A DNA stretch of 36,160 nt from Kiritimatiellota bacterium (GCA_013151865.1 JAADHN010000101.1:1-36160), one strand, 5' to 3'. Shown: positions 26,354 through 36,008, counted from the stretch's first letter. Notes: a model not told the origin generated them from the sequence alone. Numbers and translations: made by a program.

Positions 26354-26443
26354 TGCTTCAATACGGCCTCGTCCAGTGTTCGACGCAATGAATTGAATCC
26401 GTAGAAGATGTGACCTCTCGCGATGAAGTTCGTGAATTGATCG
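26338..26443 (-). other. Coding-like minus-strand stretch, possible gene remnant
   Basis: The minus strand reads DQFTNFIARGHIFYGFNSL and then RRTLDEAVLKHRLGR before a TGA at 26338-26340. Residue composition and codon use look more like a protein C-terminus than like noise, but upstream in the same frame the sequence turns to arginine/proline-rich text. It may be the tail of a decayed gene. No family recognised. Confidence 0.2.
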
Positions 26444-26686
26444 GGGTGAGGGCGAGGTTGGGGACGGAGTAAGCGGATCGACCGAAGGGAACCGTCTGGC
26501 GCGGCGGCGCAGTCGCGGACTCTGCGGTATCTTTGACACTGCAATCCCGGGCGCCTGCCCGGAATAATCGCGTGCCGAAGGGATTGCGCAATCGCCGAAC
26601 TCCGTCGGGGGGGCCGGGGGCCCGGCGAGCCCCCCATGCGGCCGAGGCCGCGAAGTGCGACAACGAGCGAAGAACGAGCCCAAGCG

Positions 26687-28618
26687 ATGAGCCGACAGCG
26701 CCAAAATCGCGATGCAGGCACAGGCTCGGCCGAACTCAAAGGCCGGAGGTCCGTCCGGACACGACGTTTTTTGTTCCTGCTGATGTTGGTCACTGTTGCA
26801 GCGTTGATCTTCCGCATCGGCGTCGCCGGCCAACTGGCCCGGGTCCCGGCCGTGAGTCGTCCGCCGGCCACGACGGACATGGCGACCTATGCCCGGTTGG
26901 CTCGGGATTTTCTCGACGGCAAGTTGCCGGACAAGTTCTATTACCAGCCGTTCTACTACACCGTCTTTCTGCCGGCGGTTTACCTGGTGGCCGGTCGCGG
27001 TCCGTGGGGTGTGATTCTGGCGCAGTCGTTCTTGGGGGCGTTGACCGTGCTGCTGGTCGGCTTGACGGCTGCCCGGACCATGGGCCGCCGGGCCGGCTTG
27101 GCCGGGGCCGTGTTTCTGGCTTTTTATCGGTTGCATGTTTTTTACACGCCGTTTCAGCTCATGGCCGTTTTCAATGCGTTCTTGGTGGCGCTATGGAGTT
27201 GGCTGTGCCTCCGGGCTTGGCGCCTGGATCGTGGACGCGACTGGATTGGGGCCGCGCTGGTCGCCGCCGCGGCCATTCTCACTCGCGGCAATTTCATTCT
27301 TTTGACGCCGGGGCTGTTCGGGTTGCTGTGGTTGCGTCGCCGTGGGTCGCGGCGCTTCGCCGTCCTGGCCCTGATCTGCTTCGCGTTGCTGTTCGTCCCG
27401 CAACTGCCGTTTTCGGTGTACAACTTCCGTCGCTGCGGTCGATGGACGGGACCGTCCACGGCGGCAGACGCCGTCCTGGCCCTGGGAAACACGCCCGAGG
27501 CCCCGCCCGCAGGACTCGACTACCCTCCGACTTACGAAGAATGGATGCGTACCGCCGACCGGACCGGACCGGACCGCATCCCGGTCAGTCGTCGGATTCT
27601 GGCGTGGGTCCGACGCGAACCGCTGGCGTTTCTCGAACTCAAGTTTCGCATGTTGCTTGCGTTCTGGTGGCGGTCCGAAGTCCCCAACAACGTGGCGCTT
27701 GCCCGCGAGGGCAAGGCATCCACGCTTCTGCAGATGCCGCTGCTTTTCGGGTTCGGTGCGATCGGCGCCCTTGCTCTTGCCGGTATGATGTTCGGTCTCT
27801 GTAAAACGGTGCGGTCCCCGCCTCGGCTGTTCCTGCTGTTCAGTGTTTGGGCCTACTGCGCCGCGACCATTGTTTTCTATGTCCTTGCCCGGTTCCGGCT
27901 GCCGGTAGTCCCGCTCCTCTGCGTTTTTGCCGGCAGCGCGGTCGATACCGGTATACGCCTGGTCGAACGGCGATCCTGGCGGTATCCCCGGCTGCGTCCG
28001 GCGCTGTGGCGCTTCATTCTCGCCGTATGCCTCGGGGCTTTTGTCACAACATCGGCCTTCCCCCTCTATCGGGAGCGATTCGAGGCGCACGCAATGCTCG
28101 TGGCCAGACCCGACGGGGTGACGGTCTCGTTGCCGACCGAGGTCCGAATCTATGATCACGGCCCCGTGCTTTTCGGCGGCTGGACCGCCCTGCCGCTTCC
28201 GCCGGGTGGGCTCGAGGTGCGAAAGACCTTCCGTCTGCCTGAGGGCGTGTCGGCCGCCGCGTTGCCGGGGGGCGAATGGGGATTGCGTATCCCTTTTTAT
28301 TGCGAGAATCCTACGCCTGTCTCCGTGCGGTCGACGCTCCCCGGGGCGGCGCCGTCGGACACGGAGTTCGAGTTGCCCGGAGGCCGCCTGGTCTGGCGTC
28401 GGATTTCGGCGCCGGTCACCGTGACCGGGCGCGCGGCCGTGATTTCGGTCCGGATTGACGCGGCCGCCGAAGGGGCCGCCATTTTCTGCGACCGCCTGCG
28501 CTGGTACGGGCGCACCCGCTGGCGAACACCGGGGAAGTCGGCGGACTTGCCGATTCGGGCCGAGGCCTGTTTCGAATTGGTAGTCCCCAAGCCGGCGGGT
28601 GGTCCGTCCGCCCGGTGA
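26687..28618 (+). CDS. GT39/ArnT-like polytopic membrane glycosyltransferase
   Basis: A 643-residue integral membrane protein with about ten hydrophobic helices in the first 450 residues and a 180-residue beta-rich C-terminal domain. Layout resembles the GT-C enzymes (GT39/GT83), which use polyprenyl-phosphate sugars on the outer face of the inner membrane. The first loop holds TTDMATYARLARDFLDG, an acidic motif where these enzymes place the catalytic Asp, followed by YYQPFYYTVFLPAVYL. ILTRGNFILL is another typical block. The start chosen is the ATG at 26687 (MSRQRQNRD). An ATG at 26636 is in frame but sits directly behind a strong GC hairpin with no ribosome site. The acceptor could be lipid A, a glycan or a protein; unknown. 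Confidence 0.8.
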   Translation: MSRQRQNRDAGTGSAELKGRRSVRTRRFLFLLMLVTVAALIFRIGVAGQLARVPAVSRPPATTDMATYARLARDFLDGKLPDKFYYQPFYYTVFLPAVYLVAGRGPWGVILAQSFLGALTVLLVGLTAARTMGRRAGLAGAVFLAFYRLHVFYTPFQLMAVFNAFLVALWSWLCLRAWRLDRGRDWIGAALVAAAAILTRGNFILLTPGLFGLLWLRRRGSRRFAVLALICFALLFVPQLPFSVYNFRRCGRWTGPSTAADAVLALGNTPEAPPAGLDYPPTYEEWMRTADRTGPDRIPVSRRILAWVRREPLAFLELKFRMLLAFWWRSEVPNNVALAREGKASTLLQMPLLFGFGAIGALALAGMMFGLCKTVRSPPRLFLLFSVWAYCAATIVFYVLARFRLPVVPLLCVFAGSAVDTGIRLVERRSWRYPRLRPALWRFILAVCLGAFVTTSAFPLYRERFEAHAMLVARPDGVTVSLPTEVRIYDHGPVLFGGWTALPLPPGGLEVRKTFRLPEGVSAAALPGGEWGLRIPFYCENPTPVSVRSTLPGAAPSDTEFELPGGRLVWRRISAPVTVTGRAAVISVRIDAAAEGAAIFCDRLRWYGRTRWRTPGKSADLPIRAEACFELVVPKPAGGPSAR

Positions 28619-28772
28619 TGCAGCATTCATCGGTCCGGCGTTCGTAGGTTCGGTCGCGGCTGCCTCGAGGGTGACGGCGCAGAACTGCTTCAGTCTTCCC
28701 GGGGGGGCGACCGGCGGAAACGAGGCGGACGGTCCCGCGGGACGAGAAGGATAGTGTTCGGAAAGGTGGAAT

Positions 28773-29372
28773 ATGTCGAATCCGGTGAGAATCGTGGGGA
28801 TTTCCGGCAGTTATCGTCCCGGTCGGATCGTCGACAGCGCTGTCTCGGCAGTGCTCGACGCGGCGCGTGAAACGGGAGCCGAGACGGAACTGGTCTGCCT
28901 GCGCGACGTCCCGATCAAGTTCTGCACCAACTGCCGGGTCTGCATGACGCAGCCGGGACCGGAGCGAGGCCAGTGCGTCCTGAACGACGGTCTGGAAGCG
29001 CTTCTGCAAAAGATCGAGGCAGCAGACGCCCTCGTGTTGGGGGCGCCGGTGAACGTGTTTGCCGTAACGGCGGTGACTCAGCGATTCATGGAACGATGCG
29101 TGGGGTCCGCGTCTTGGCCGTGGGGTACATGGGCGCCCAAGTTCCGAAGCCGGCGACGGGACAAGAAGACCATACTGGTTCTGGCCAGCGGGGCGCCCGG
29201 CGTTATCGGTCGCGTCGCGTACAGTGCCCATGGGGCGTTGCGACGTTTGGCACGCCTTTTAGGGGGGCGCGTGAAGGGGTGTTTGTGGGTTGGAATGGTC
29301 AACCGCCAGGACATGACCCTGTCCCCAAAGGACCTTCGTCGTGCGAACAGACTGGCGCGCAGACTGATATGA
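28773..29372 (+). CDS. NADPH-dependent FMN reductase-like flavoprotein with Cys cluster
   Basis: A 199-residue flavodoxin-fold protein. The N-terminus VRIVGISGSYRPGRIVDSA has the GSxRxxS-type FMN phosphate loop, and ALVLGAPVNVFAVTAVTQRFMERC is the second FMN contact region. Residues 51-68 carry CTNCRVC and a fourth Cys after ten residues. This resembles the compact cysteine motif that binds a [4Fe-4S] cluster in iron-sulfur flavoproteins (Isf), though the last spacing is longer than usual. It probably passes electrons from NAD(P)H or ferredoxin to an unknown acceptor. The ATG at 28773 has AAAGG six bases upstream. The UroD-like gene starts 60 bp downstream, so the two are probably co-transcribed. 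Confidence 0.88.
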   Translation: MSNPVRIVGISGSYRPGRIVDSAVSAVLDAARETGAETELVCLRDVPIKFCTNCRVCMTQPGPERGQCVLNDGLEALLQKIEAADALVLGAPVNVFAVTAVTQRFMERCVGSASWPWGTWAPKFRSRRRDKKTILVLASGAPGVIGRVAYSAHGALRRLARLLGGRVKGCLWVGMVNRQDMTLSPKDLRRANRLARRLI

Positions 29373-29431
29373 GAGGACGACCGCGATCGGTTTCCGCACA
29401 ATCCGTCACAAGTCGAGTTGGGAGAAACGCC

Positions 29432-30394
29432 ATGCTGACTCCGCGAGACCGGTTTATCCGTGCCTTGGAACGACGCCCTCCGTCCGGGCGGGTGCCTCAC
29501 TTCGAGTTGGTTTTTTTCCTGACTATGGAGGCGTTCGGCAAGGTGCACCCTTCCCACCGGAATTACCACCAGTGGGACCAGATGCGACCCGAAGAACAGC
29601 AGCTCCACCGGGAGGACATGGCCCACCTCTATATCGCCACCGCGGAACGGTTCGGGCACAGCGCGATCTTCCTGCATCCGAATCCCGGCACCGAGGAGGA
29701 AACGCTCCGATTGATCGACCTCGTGCGGGAGAAGTCCGGGGACCGTTTTTTTCTGATGCTCCACGGCGACGCCACGTACGGCGTGCCTTCGGGGCGTGAC
29801 ATGTCGGCATTTGCATATCGGCTGGCCGACGAGCCCGAAAAACTGAAGTCGGACGCGAGCGCCCGTGTGGCCCGTGCGCTGGAAAGAGGGGAACGACTGC
29901 GGGACCATGGGGGTCTGGACGGTTTCGCCCTGTGTTCGGACTACTGCTTCAACGACGGTCCTTTCCTGAGTCCGAATCAGTTCGGCGAGTTCGTTACCCC
30001 GTACCTGGATCGGCTGGTGCGCGGCTACCGGGCGCTGGGCTTCCATGTGATCAAGCACACCGATGGGAACATCATGCCGATCATCGACCAGCTCGTGGCC
30101 TGCAACCCGCACGCGCTGCATTCGCTCGATCCGCAGGGCGGGGTGGATCTTGCCGAGGTTAAACGGCGCTGGGGCGACCGGGTCTGCCTGATCGGCAATG
30201 TGAGTTGCGGGGCGCTGGACACGGGGACGGACGAGGAGGTCGTCGAGTCGGTTCGGTACGCCCTGCGCCACGGCATGCCCGGCGGCGGCTATATCTTTTC
30301 GACCAGCAATTGCATCTACACGGGAATGCGCCTGTCCAGGTACGAGTTGATGCTGGACGTCTGGCGTCGCGAGGGCAATTACCCCGCGGCGTGA
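29432..30394 (+). CDS. Uroporphyrinogen decarboxylase (UroD)-fold protein
   Basis: A 320-residue TIM-barrel protein of the URO-D superfamily, which includes haem UroD and the MtaA/CmuA corrinoid methyltransferases. It starts MLTPRDRFIRALERRPPSGRVP, the classic opening, and has DGFALCSDYCFNDGPFLSP, GFHVIKHTDGNIMPIIDQL, LHSLDPQGGVDLAEVKRRWG and CLIGNVSCGAL. In MtaA the HxCG motif supplies zinc ligands; here the equivalent is HTDGN, with Asp in place of Cys, so a classic zinc methyltransferase is unlikely. It also lacks the N-terminal substrate motif of true HemE. The ATG at 29432 has GGGAGA seven bases upstream. The 3' end overlaps the convergent thioesterase gene by 16 bp. Function unknown; one-carbon or ether cleavage chemistry is possible. 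Confidence 0.88.
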   Translation: MLTPRDRFIRALERRPPSGRVPHFELVFFLTMEAFGKVHPSHRNYHQWDQMRPEEQQLHREDMAHLYIATAERFGHSAIFLHPNPGTEEETLRLIDLVREKSGDRFFLMLHGDATYGVPSGRDMSAFAYRLADEPEKLKSDASARVARALERGERLRDHGGLDGFALCSDYCFNDGPFLSPNQFGEFVTPYLDRLVRGYRALGFHVIKHTDGNIMPIIDQLVACNPHALHSLDPQGGVDLAEVKRRWGDRVCLIGNVSCGALDTGTDEEVVESVRYALRHGMPGGGYIFSTSNCIYTGMRLSRYELMLDVWRREGNYPAA

Positions 30395-31167
30395 AAGGGC
30401 CCCGGTGATGGCCGGTGTCGCCACACCGTTCGCGCCAGGGCCAGCAGTCGGCGGTCGCTCCGGCGGCGCAGCGCGTGTCGGAGGGCCCCGGAGTCTGTCG
30501 TATTCTCCTCGGTCCCCGCAGTGGCGAGGACTTCCTCGCCGCGCCGGGCTTCGGCCCGGTACTGGAGCTGAAGTTCGCTCAGCTCGCCCGTTTCCCACGT
30601 TTCATCCGGCACAGTCTCGATCAACCAGGTGAGGTAGCGCGTGTTGTTGACATGCCGGTTCAGATCGAGGTCGGCACGCAGCACCGGGATCGACACCGGT
30701 GGTCCCGCCGCTTCTTGGGGGGCGCGCAACCGGGGGAATGCGTTTTCGACGGCGTCGGGGCGGTCCGGCGTTTGGATCTCGCGAATGAAGGCCGGCATAC
30801 GAACGGGGCGCCGGGTCCTGAGGTTCAACAGGGCCCAGGCCGTGGCGGCTCGAATGCACTCTTGCCCGGATGCGTTGCGGACGACGAATTGACGGTAAGC
30901 GAAGAGGGGGTCGGTCTTCGAAGGCCAAGTTGCAATTGCGAGGCGGTCGTCGACCGCCGGCCAGTGCGAACTTCGCAAATCGAGCTGCATCAGGATCCAC
31001 GTCAAGCCTTTTGGGGCGAGATCGTCGAAGGCGACCCGCAGGTGCCGGGCATGATGAATCGCCGCTTCCTGCAAGTACCGGCCCACTGCGGCGGGCGCCG
31101 CTCTGCCGAAACAGTCGATGTCGTTCGTGCCAACCGTGCAGTTTTCCTGCCAAACGAGAGATGTCAT
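30379..31167 (-). CDS. Acyl-ACP thioesterase (FatA/FatB type)
   Basis: A 262-residue double hot-dog enzyme that releases free fatty acids from acyl-ACP. The first hot-dog has VGTNDIDCFGRAAPAAVGRYLQ and LTWILMQLDLRSSHWPAVDD, and a segment WALLNLRTRRPVRMPAF matches the family's WVMMDxxTR region. The second has ADLDLNRHVNNTRYLTWLIE, containing the catalytic NxHVNN motif. The start at 31165-31167 (MTSLVWQENC) has AAGG about nine bases upstream. It lies 65 bp downstream of the WbsX-like gene on the same strand and may be read through from it. Its 3' end overlaps the convergent UroD-like gene by 16 bp. Chain-length specificity cannot be read from the sequence. Confidence 0.92.
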   Translation of the reverse strand: MTSLVWQENCTVGTNDIDCFGRAAPAAVGRYLQEAAIHHARHLRVAFDDLAPKGLTWILMQLDLRSSHWPAVDDRLAIATWPSKTDPLFAYRQFVVRNASGQECIRAATAWALLNLRTRRPVRMPAFIREIQTPDRPDAVENAFPRLRAPQEAAGPPVSIPVLRADLDLNRHVNNTRYLTWLIETVPDETWETGELSELQLQYRAEARRGEEVLATAGTEENTTDSGALRHALRRRSDRRLLALARTVWRHRPSPGPFHAAG

Positions 31168-31232
31168 GCGGGACGGCCTTGTTTCCGGAGTGGTTGTGGA
31201 TTCGTTTTCGGGTCGTTCGAACTCCGCAATCG

Positions 31233-34200
31233 TTACTCCGCGGCCAGGGCGGCGATTTCCCGGGGCGACAGGGCGCGGTCCATAATGCAGACATCGTCGA
31301 GCCGTCCGCGGAATCGGGCCCGCGTCCCGCCGTACGTCCCAACGTACAGGTCCGATTGCGACGGTCGGAGCAAACCCGGCCGAGCCTTTTCGCCCACGAG
31401 CCTGCCGTTCACGTAAAGGCGCATGGTGCGATTGTCGAAAGTGGCGGCCAAATGGGTCCATCGGTCCGTGGGCAGCGGATCCGGTCCGCGGATCAAGTGG
31501 CTCCAGCGTTCGCGCGGCACCTGCCAGCAGGGGCGTCCCTCGGTCAGCCCGAGACGGTAGCCGTTGGCGCCGCTGCCGACGGTATTGAGCATCCAGCGGT
31601 CGGATTGGCGGGCGGTCGCGGGGCGACACCACAGGCTGACGGTGATGCCCGAGCGCGGGAAGAACGCCGGGTGAGCCGGGTAACTGCCCCAACCCACACC
31701 GCATTCCATCGCCTTGCCGCGGCGGCCGGGAACCAAGGGAGCGTCCCGGCGGACAAGGTGGAAGGCGGAACCCGAAGAATCGAGAAACAGGGCGTCGTTC
31801 CCGCCGTCGAAGCGCCACCGGGCAATCAAGTGGTTGCGAATGACACGGGGGCGCCACGGCAGGCCGCCGTAGAGTTTCCGCACGGCATCGTAACGCTTCT
31901 GGGGAGGGGCGAGCCCTACGTCTTCGGGGATGATGTCCGTGACTTCCTCGGGGGCCCAACGGGTACAAAAGACGCGCTTGATGGCATTGACGTAGGCGAA
32001 CCCCGTCCCCGACGTGGGCTCGATGTAGTGTCCCTCGCCGAACTCCGTCCAGTTGTCGAAGACCACCAGACGCCGGTACCAGGCGTCGGCCGGCGCCTGG
32101 TCCACCAGTGCTTTTGCGTCGCGACAAGCGGCTTCGAAGTGCTCCGGGGCGGGATTGGCTCGGTATGAGCGTGTGGCGGCGCCGTGCCACGGGCGCGGGT
32201 CCCAGCCCATCATGACGTTCGGGATGTCCGGCAGGGGCCCGGCGTTGCGCCGCGCCAGCCACTCGTCTTTGAATTTGCGGAGAGTATCCCCGTGATCGGT
32301 CATCGGAATCCCCTCGATGTCGACCCCGACGATGCGTTCGGCTGCGGGCCGGACGGCGTAACCGCTCGTGGCGTCCCAGCCCTCGACCGCAAGCCGCTTC
32401 TGCAGGGGCGGGTTGGCACGGTCGAGGCACCCGACGATCCGCAGTCCGGCGAGTCCCGCACTTCGGGCTTTGCGCCGCATGGCCTCGAACGTCCGTCGGA
32501 CGGCCGCCGAGCCGCCGAGCTGGGGGGCGACCTTTTCGGGGCGCCACACGAACAGGACCGGCATGTTGCCGATCTTGAGATACGAGGGATGGGTGAAGTA
32601 ATTCTTCAGCCAGAAAGGGAAGAGGTTGTCCAAAAGGTCGGCGGCGTCCTTGACGCCCTTACCGCAGCCGTTCTCCCACATAATACTGAAACGGAACCGA
32701 TCCCGGTACCGGGCACGAAAGAGTCCCTCGTGAATGGCGTGGCCCAGTTGCTGATGGATTTCCGGGCTGAAGTCGCTGCGGTACCAACAGTAGATAAAAG
32801 CGCCGATCCCGTGCTCGAGTGCGTACTTGATGTGCCAGTCCGCGACCTCGGGCGTTCCTTCGTCGTAATAGCCGATGGCGGGCCGCCGTTCGGGCCAGGG
32901 CTCGATTCGTCCCCAGCCGTAGTGCGTTCCTTCTTTCCAGAGGGCGCAATAGTGCATGAGCCCGGTGTATTCCGTTTGCGCCGGCTGCGGCACGGGCACA
33001 TACCCGGTCCGGGGCAGCTTGGGCGGCGGGGCGAACGCCAGCGTCAGTTCCCGCTCGGTCCGCACATTCTCGCCTGCGGTCGCCCGGACCACGGCCCGAC
33101 CCGTCAGCGGACGATCGGCCCGGACAGTCCAAGTTACGAGGTCAAAGGACGACTCCGGCAAGACGGTCAGTTTCCGTTCGGCTCCGTCAACAATCCGAAC
33201 CCCCGCCGGTGCGGAGAGCGTTACCCGGACGTTTTTTGCGTCGCCTCCCAGGTTCTTCACGACCGCAATCAGTTTTTCCGACCTGTTCGGACGCAGCTTG
33301 GCGTGTCGGGGCGCGAAGTTTCGGACATAAAGAAACGGTTTGCCCTCGAGCCTGTTGCTTGCGATCAATCGGCGAAGCGTCACCTGAACAGGGCAGGGCG
33401 ACACCGGCCCCAGCGCCAATCGGCGGATCGTGCCTCGCCAAGCGGGATGTTCGGCCAGGTTCACCAAGACGGTGCGCCCTTTTTTCAATGGACGAAACGG
33501 GACCGCCCCCGTGCCCCCGTCGCCGGTGAACACCAGGGCCAGGACGGCGTCGTCCGGGGCATCGGCTTCGACGCAGACGAACGGAAGTTCCGCTGCCGGC
33601 AGCGCCAGGCGTGGACCGGCCAGGAGAGATGTCGGGGCGTCCAACCGCGCCTGGATGGCGCCGTCGCGCACCCGGATGGCAGCGCCGTTCACGCCGCGCC
33701 ATCCGGGCCAGCCGTCCTCCGCGCCGAACCGGGGAGATTTCGTCTCGGCCCCGGTTTCGCGACCGAGGCGCAACATCGCCTGCTCACGTTCATACCCCGG
33801 GGCTCGGATTGCGACCCGGTCGACGACCCCCTGGACGGGCCCGATGATTACCGGGTTTGAGGTCCGCCGGAGGCGCCCTTTGCGCGGCCGACTCCAGCGC
33901 CGCCCGTTCACCTCCAAGACCAATTCGCCGCCATCCCAGCCCGCCTGCACATCATACCAGACACCGGCCCGGGCGACCGGGCCGCGGACCCGAGGCTCCC
34001 ATTGGCCGTCGACAAAAACAAAGAACGAGATTTGGCCGCCCTCTCTCTCCCAGTCGACGCGAAGCAAGTACTCCTCGTCCTTCTGCACCAGGATTTGAGG
34101 GGCCGTTCCCGCCGCCTCCAGCCGAAACCGGCAGTCGAGGTAGAGCAATGGGTAAACCTGCAGGTCCGCCGCGTTTGGGACGGTGACCGCAATGCCCGGA

Positions 34201-34385
34201 CCCAAGCCCCGGCCGTCCGGGGTCGGGACAAACCGAACCTTTGCGGCGCGGCCCGTATGACCGTTTCCGGACGCGTCGGTCAGGCTGCCGTCGAATTCCC
34301 AGCGGGCGCCGGGGGCCGCCGCCGCCGCCACGCACAGCACCCCCAGGCACAAGAGGCTGTCGTGGAATGTACGATTGCCGATCAT
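31233..34385 (-). CDS. Secreted WbsX/GH99-like protein flanked by LamG-like domains
   Basis: A 1050-residue exported protein. A signal peptide ([18 protein letters not shown]) leads into a LamG/concanavalin-like domain, about 28-200 ([17 protein letters not shown]). A beta-sandwich with CARDB-like repeats follows near 400-500 ([19 protein letters not shown]). The middle, about 500-800, resembles the WbsX/GH99-like TIM barrel: [49 protein letters not shown] and [18 protein letters not shown] second LamG-like domain closes the protein, about 850-1045 ([36 protein letters not shown]). GH99 cleaves mannose linkages from inside chains, but WbsX-like homologues are poorly characterised, so only glycan processing is inferred. 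The ATG at 34383-34385 has AAGGAAAG upstream; a longer frame to 34505 lacks a signal peptide at its N-terminus. Confidence 0.85.
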   Translation of the reverse strand: MIGNRTFHDSLLCLGVLCVAAAAAPGARWEFDGSLTDASGNGHTGRAAKVRFVPTPDGRGLGPGIAVTVPNAADLQVYPLLYLDCRFRLEAAGTAPQILVQKDEEYLLRVDWEREGGQISFFVFVDGQWEPRVRGPVARAGVWYDVQAGWDGGELVLEVNGRRWSRPRKGRLRRTSNPVIIGPVQGVVDRVAIRAPGYEREQAMLRLGRETGAETKSPRFGAEDGWPGWRGVNGAAIRVRDGAIQARLDAPTSLLAGPRLALPAAELPFVCVEADAPDDAVLALVFTGDGGTGAVPFRPLKKGRTVLVNLAEHPAWRGTIRRLALGPVSPCPVQVTLRRLIASNRLEGKPFLYVRNFAPRHAKLRPNRSEKLIAVVKNLGGDAKNVRVTLSAPAGVRIVDGAERKLTVLPESSFDLVTWTVRADRPLTGRAVVRATAGENVRTERELTLAFAPPPKLPRTGYVPVPQPAQTEYTGLMHYCALWKEGTHYGWGRIEPWPERRPAIGYYDEGTPEVADWHIKYALEHGIGAFIYCWYRSDFSPEIHQQLGHAIHEGLFRARYRDRFRFSIMWENGCGKGVKDAADLLDNLFPFWLKNYFTHPSYLKIGNMPVLFVWRPEKVAPQLGGSAAVRRTFEAMRRKARSAGLAGLRIVGCLDRANPPLQKRLAVEGWDATSGYAVRPAAERIVGVDIEGIPMTDHGDTLRKFKDEWLARRNAGPLPDIPNVMMGWDPRPWHGAATRSYRANPAPEHFEAACRDAKALVDQAPADAWYRRLVVFDNWTEFGEGHYIEPTSGTGFAYVNAIKRVFCTRWAPEEVTDIIPEDVGLAPPQKRYDAVRKLYGGLPWRPRVIRNHLIARWRFDGGNDALFLDSSGSAFHLVRRDAPLVPGRRGKAMECGVGWGSYPAHPAFFPRSGITVSLWCRPATARQSDRWMLNTVGSGANGYRLGLTEGRPCWQVPRERWSHLIRGPDPLPTDRWTHLAATFDNRTMRLYVNGRLVGEKARPGLLRPSQSDLYVGTYGGTRARFRGRLDDVCIMDRALSPREIAALAAE

Positions 34386-34572
34386 CGGCCGTCTTTCCTT
34401 ACTTCTTCTTCGGGCGCCGGGCCGCAGGATTCGGGCCCCCTGCCTCTTCGCACCGTCGCGCCCCGCCGGAACCAGTGCCGGGTTGGAGTGCGTCCGGGGG
34501 AGCATTGGGCAGTTGCCGCCGCGGCGGATTGACGCCGCAGCGCGAATGGCAACGCGGCGGGGAGAGGCTTAA

Positions 34573-34592
34573 TACAGTTTTATACAGTACAG
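34573..34592. repeat. Short TACAGT repeats in AT-rich island
   Basis: TACAGT at 34573-34578 and 34583-34588 is spaced by one helical turn (10 bp), with a further overlapping TACAG at 34588-34592. It sits about 190 bp upstream of the WbsX-like gene. It could be a regulator-binding site. On the minus strand TATAAA lies within it and could be a -10 box. Confidence 0.35.
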
Positions 34593-34826
34593 AAGGAAGG
34601 GACCGATTCAACCCGGGGCGCATATCAGTTCCGCCGGTGGTCCCGATGGCGGGCCTCGCCGTCGAGCTTTTCTCATTGCCCCCCTACCGGACAAAATCGG
34701 ATACCGCCTTGGTTTGTGGTCCCCGACAGACCGGGCAAATGGGCGGTCCCGATTCCCACAACACCGCCACCACCCAGAGCCCGGTTGCCTACGGAATTGA
34801 CATGCGCCCAATCTTCGGACAATACC

Positions 34827-34855
34827 TTGACGCACCTCCTGCGGATCGATATACT
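34827..34855 (+). promoter_or_regulatory. Near-consensus sigma70 promoter of third prepilin-like gene
   Basis: TTGACG (34827-34832) and TATACT (34850-34855) are exactly 17 bases apart. Each box matches five of six consensus positions. Predicted start near 34862, leader about 126 nt. This is the strongest promoter seen in the window. Confidence 0.75.
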
Positions 34856-34987
34856 GACATGGTCGTCGCCTTTCTTGCCCCTCGCCTTTTATCTATGGTG
34901 GGGCGGGCTCGGCCTCAAACTCCCTGTCCGCGCGATTTCCGGGAGTCTGCGAGAAAAAACGCAACCAGTCGAGGAGTGGGCATCACA

Positions 34988-35608
34988 ATGCGAAAACGGA
35001 CGTTTACCCTGATCGAGCTGTTGGTGGTCATCGCCATTATCGCCATCCTGGCCAGCATGCTCCTGCCGGCCTTGCAGAAGGCCCGGGCCAAGGCCTTGCA
35101 GGCTTCGTGCGTGAGCAATGAGAAGCAGTTGGCCCTGGCTGCGCTGATGTATGCCGGAGATTTCGACCAATACCTGCCGCGTCATTGCGACATTTCCCGT
35201 CTGCCGGCTCGTTCCACGTGGTTTCAGACCATCGAACCGTATTACGGCGACGCCAACTTGTGCCGGTGCCCCAGCAAGCCGCAGTGGACCAATCAGACCC
35301 GGCGTTGCGGGGGATACGGGTTGAACTTGTCCCGACTCCCCAGCGGTCAGACCGTGGGGGTGACTGAGCGGGTCCTCAACGACATCAAGAAACCCACCGG
35401 TCTGATCATGTTCGCGGATAATATGGGACCGAATTGGATGGGGTATTGGTATCGGAATACCGACACGGCCGACCCGTCATTTCTGGATCCGGAAGGCCGG
35501 CACAACCAGGGCAGCAACTGCGCTTTTGTCGATGGCCATGTCAAGTGGTTTAAAGAGAGCGCCATCAAGTACGCTCGGGGCATGTGGGACAGTCGGTACA
35601 CGCAGTGA
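34988..35608 (+). CDS. H-X9-DG family prepilin-like protein C
   Basis: A 206-residue protein, [18 protein letters not shown] at the N-terminus, with the conserved helix to [14 protein letters not shown] and [17 protein letters not shown] near the C-terminus, so the prepilin helix and H-X9-DG motif are both present. Thr precedes the Phe where Gly is normally needed for cleavage. The ATG at 34988 has GAGGAG eleven bases upstream. It is 29 kb from the other two family members and lacks their full leader: only a CCGGGAG segment in the leader (about 34939) recalls it. It is followed by a hairpin terminator candidate. Four Cys between residues 75 and 110 (CRCPSK, RRCGG) could form disulfides. The exact role of the family is unknown. 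Confidence 0.9.
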   Translation: MRKRTFTLIELLVVIAIIAILASMLLPALQKARAKALQASCVSNEKQLALAALMYAGDFDQYLPRHCDISRLPARSTWFQTIEPYYGDANLCRCPSKPQWTNQTRRCGGYGLNLSRLPSGQTVGVTERVLNDIKKPTGLIMFADNMGPNWMGYWYRNTDTADPSFLDPEGRHNQGSNCAFVDGHVKWFKESAIKYARGMWDSRYTQ

Positions 35609-36008
35609 CGGATTGCCTGCCCGGCCGGTCTGTCGCGAGGTGGTGCAACTTACCGTCGGGCAGCGGAATATGAATCCACGGGCCTGGCCGCCGCCGGCGG
35701 TCGGGCCCGTCTTGCTTGTGGGGTGAGCGGGTCCGCTGGCGGGGGGACACCCGGGGGCTTCCGGACAATTCGGGACTTCGGCCGATTGCTGCGGCGCGGA
35801 CGGACTTTTCTGCCATGTTTGCGGGTGTACAGTGCGTTTCGGAATTGTCTTGAGGAGGCTGCCATCTGCCGACCCCGGGCGGCGAACGGAACGGCTCGGA
35901 CGCGGGTTCGTTCGGAAGTCGCAGCGCCTCGAGGTCGGGATCGGGTGGAGCGCGTTGATCCGCCTCTCTCCGCCGTGCGCGTCGCTCTTGAACGAAAGGA
36001 ATGTTGCC
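35609..36008. other. Intergenic region between prepilin-like and CocE-like genes
   Basis: 400 bp. Contains the terminator candidate at 35680-35708. No gene, RNA gene or clear promoter seen in the remainder. Confidence 0.5.
35680..35708 (+). terminator. Terminator-like hairpin after third prepilin-like gene
   Basis: GGGCC (35680-35684) pairs GGCCC (35704-35708), and an inner CCGCC pairs GGCGG around a GCC loop, with a small internal loop between. GTCTTGCTT follows, a partial U-tract. Confidence 0.45.

Larger units (their letters stand above)
26245..26686. other. Intergenic region with lower-GC patch
   Basis: 442 bp with no clear gene. It holds two hairpins after the PP2C stop, a lower-GC patch at about 26250-26460, a coding-like minus-strand stretch (26338-26443), and a GC hairpin at 26608-26635 directly before the membrane glycosyltransferase. 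Confidence 0.45.
34386..34987. other. Divergent intergenic region before third prepilin-like gene
   Basis: 602 bp without a supportable gene. It contains an AT-rich repeat cluster at 34573-34592, probably on the WbsX-like gene's side, and the prepilin promoter at 34827-34855. The rest shows nothing recognisable. Confidence 0.5.

Noticed and set aside
26608-26635. Strong GC hairpin as a terminator
   Set aside because: No U-tract follows, and it ends directly at an in-frame ATG; more likely a chance G/C-run inverted repeat.
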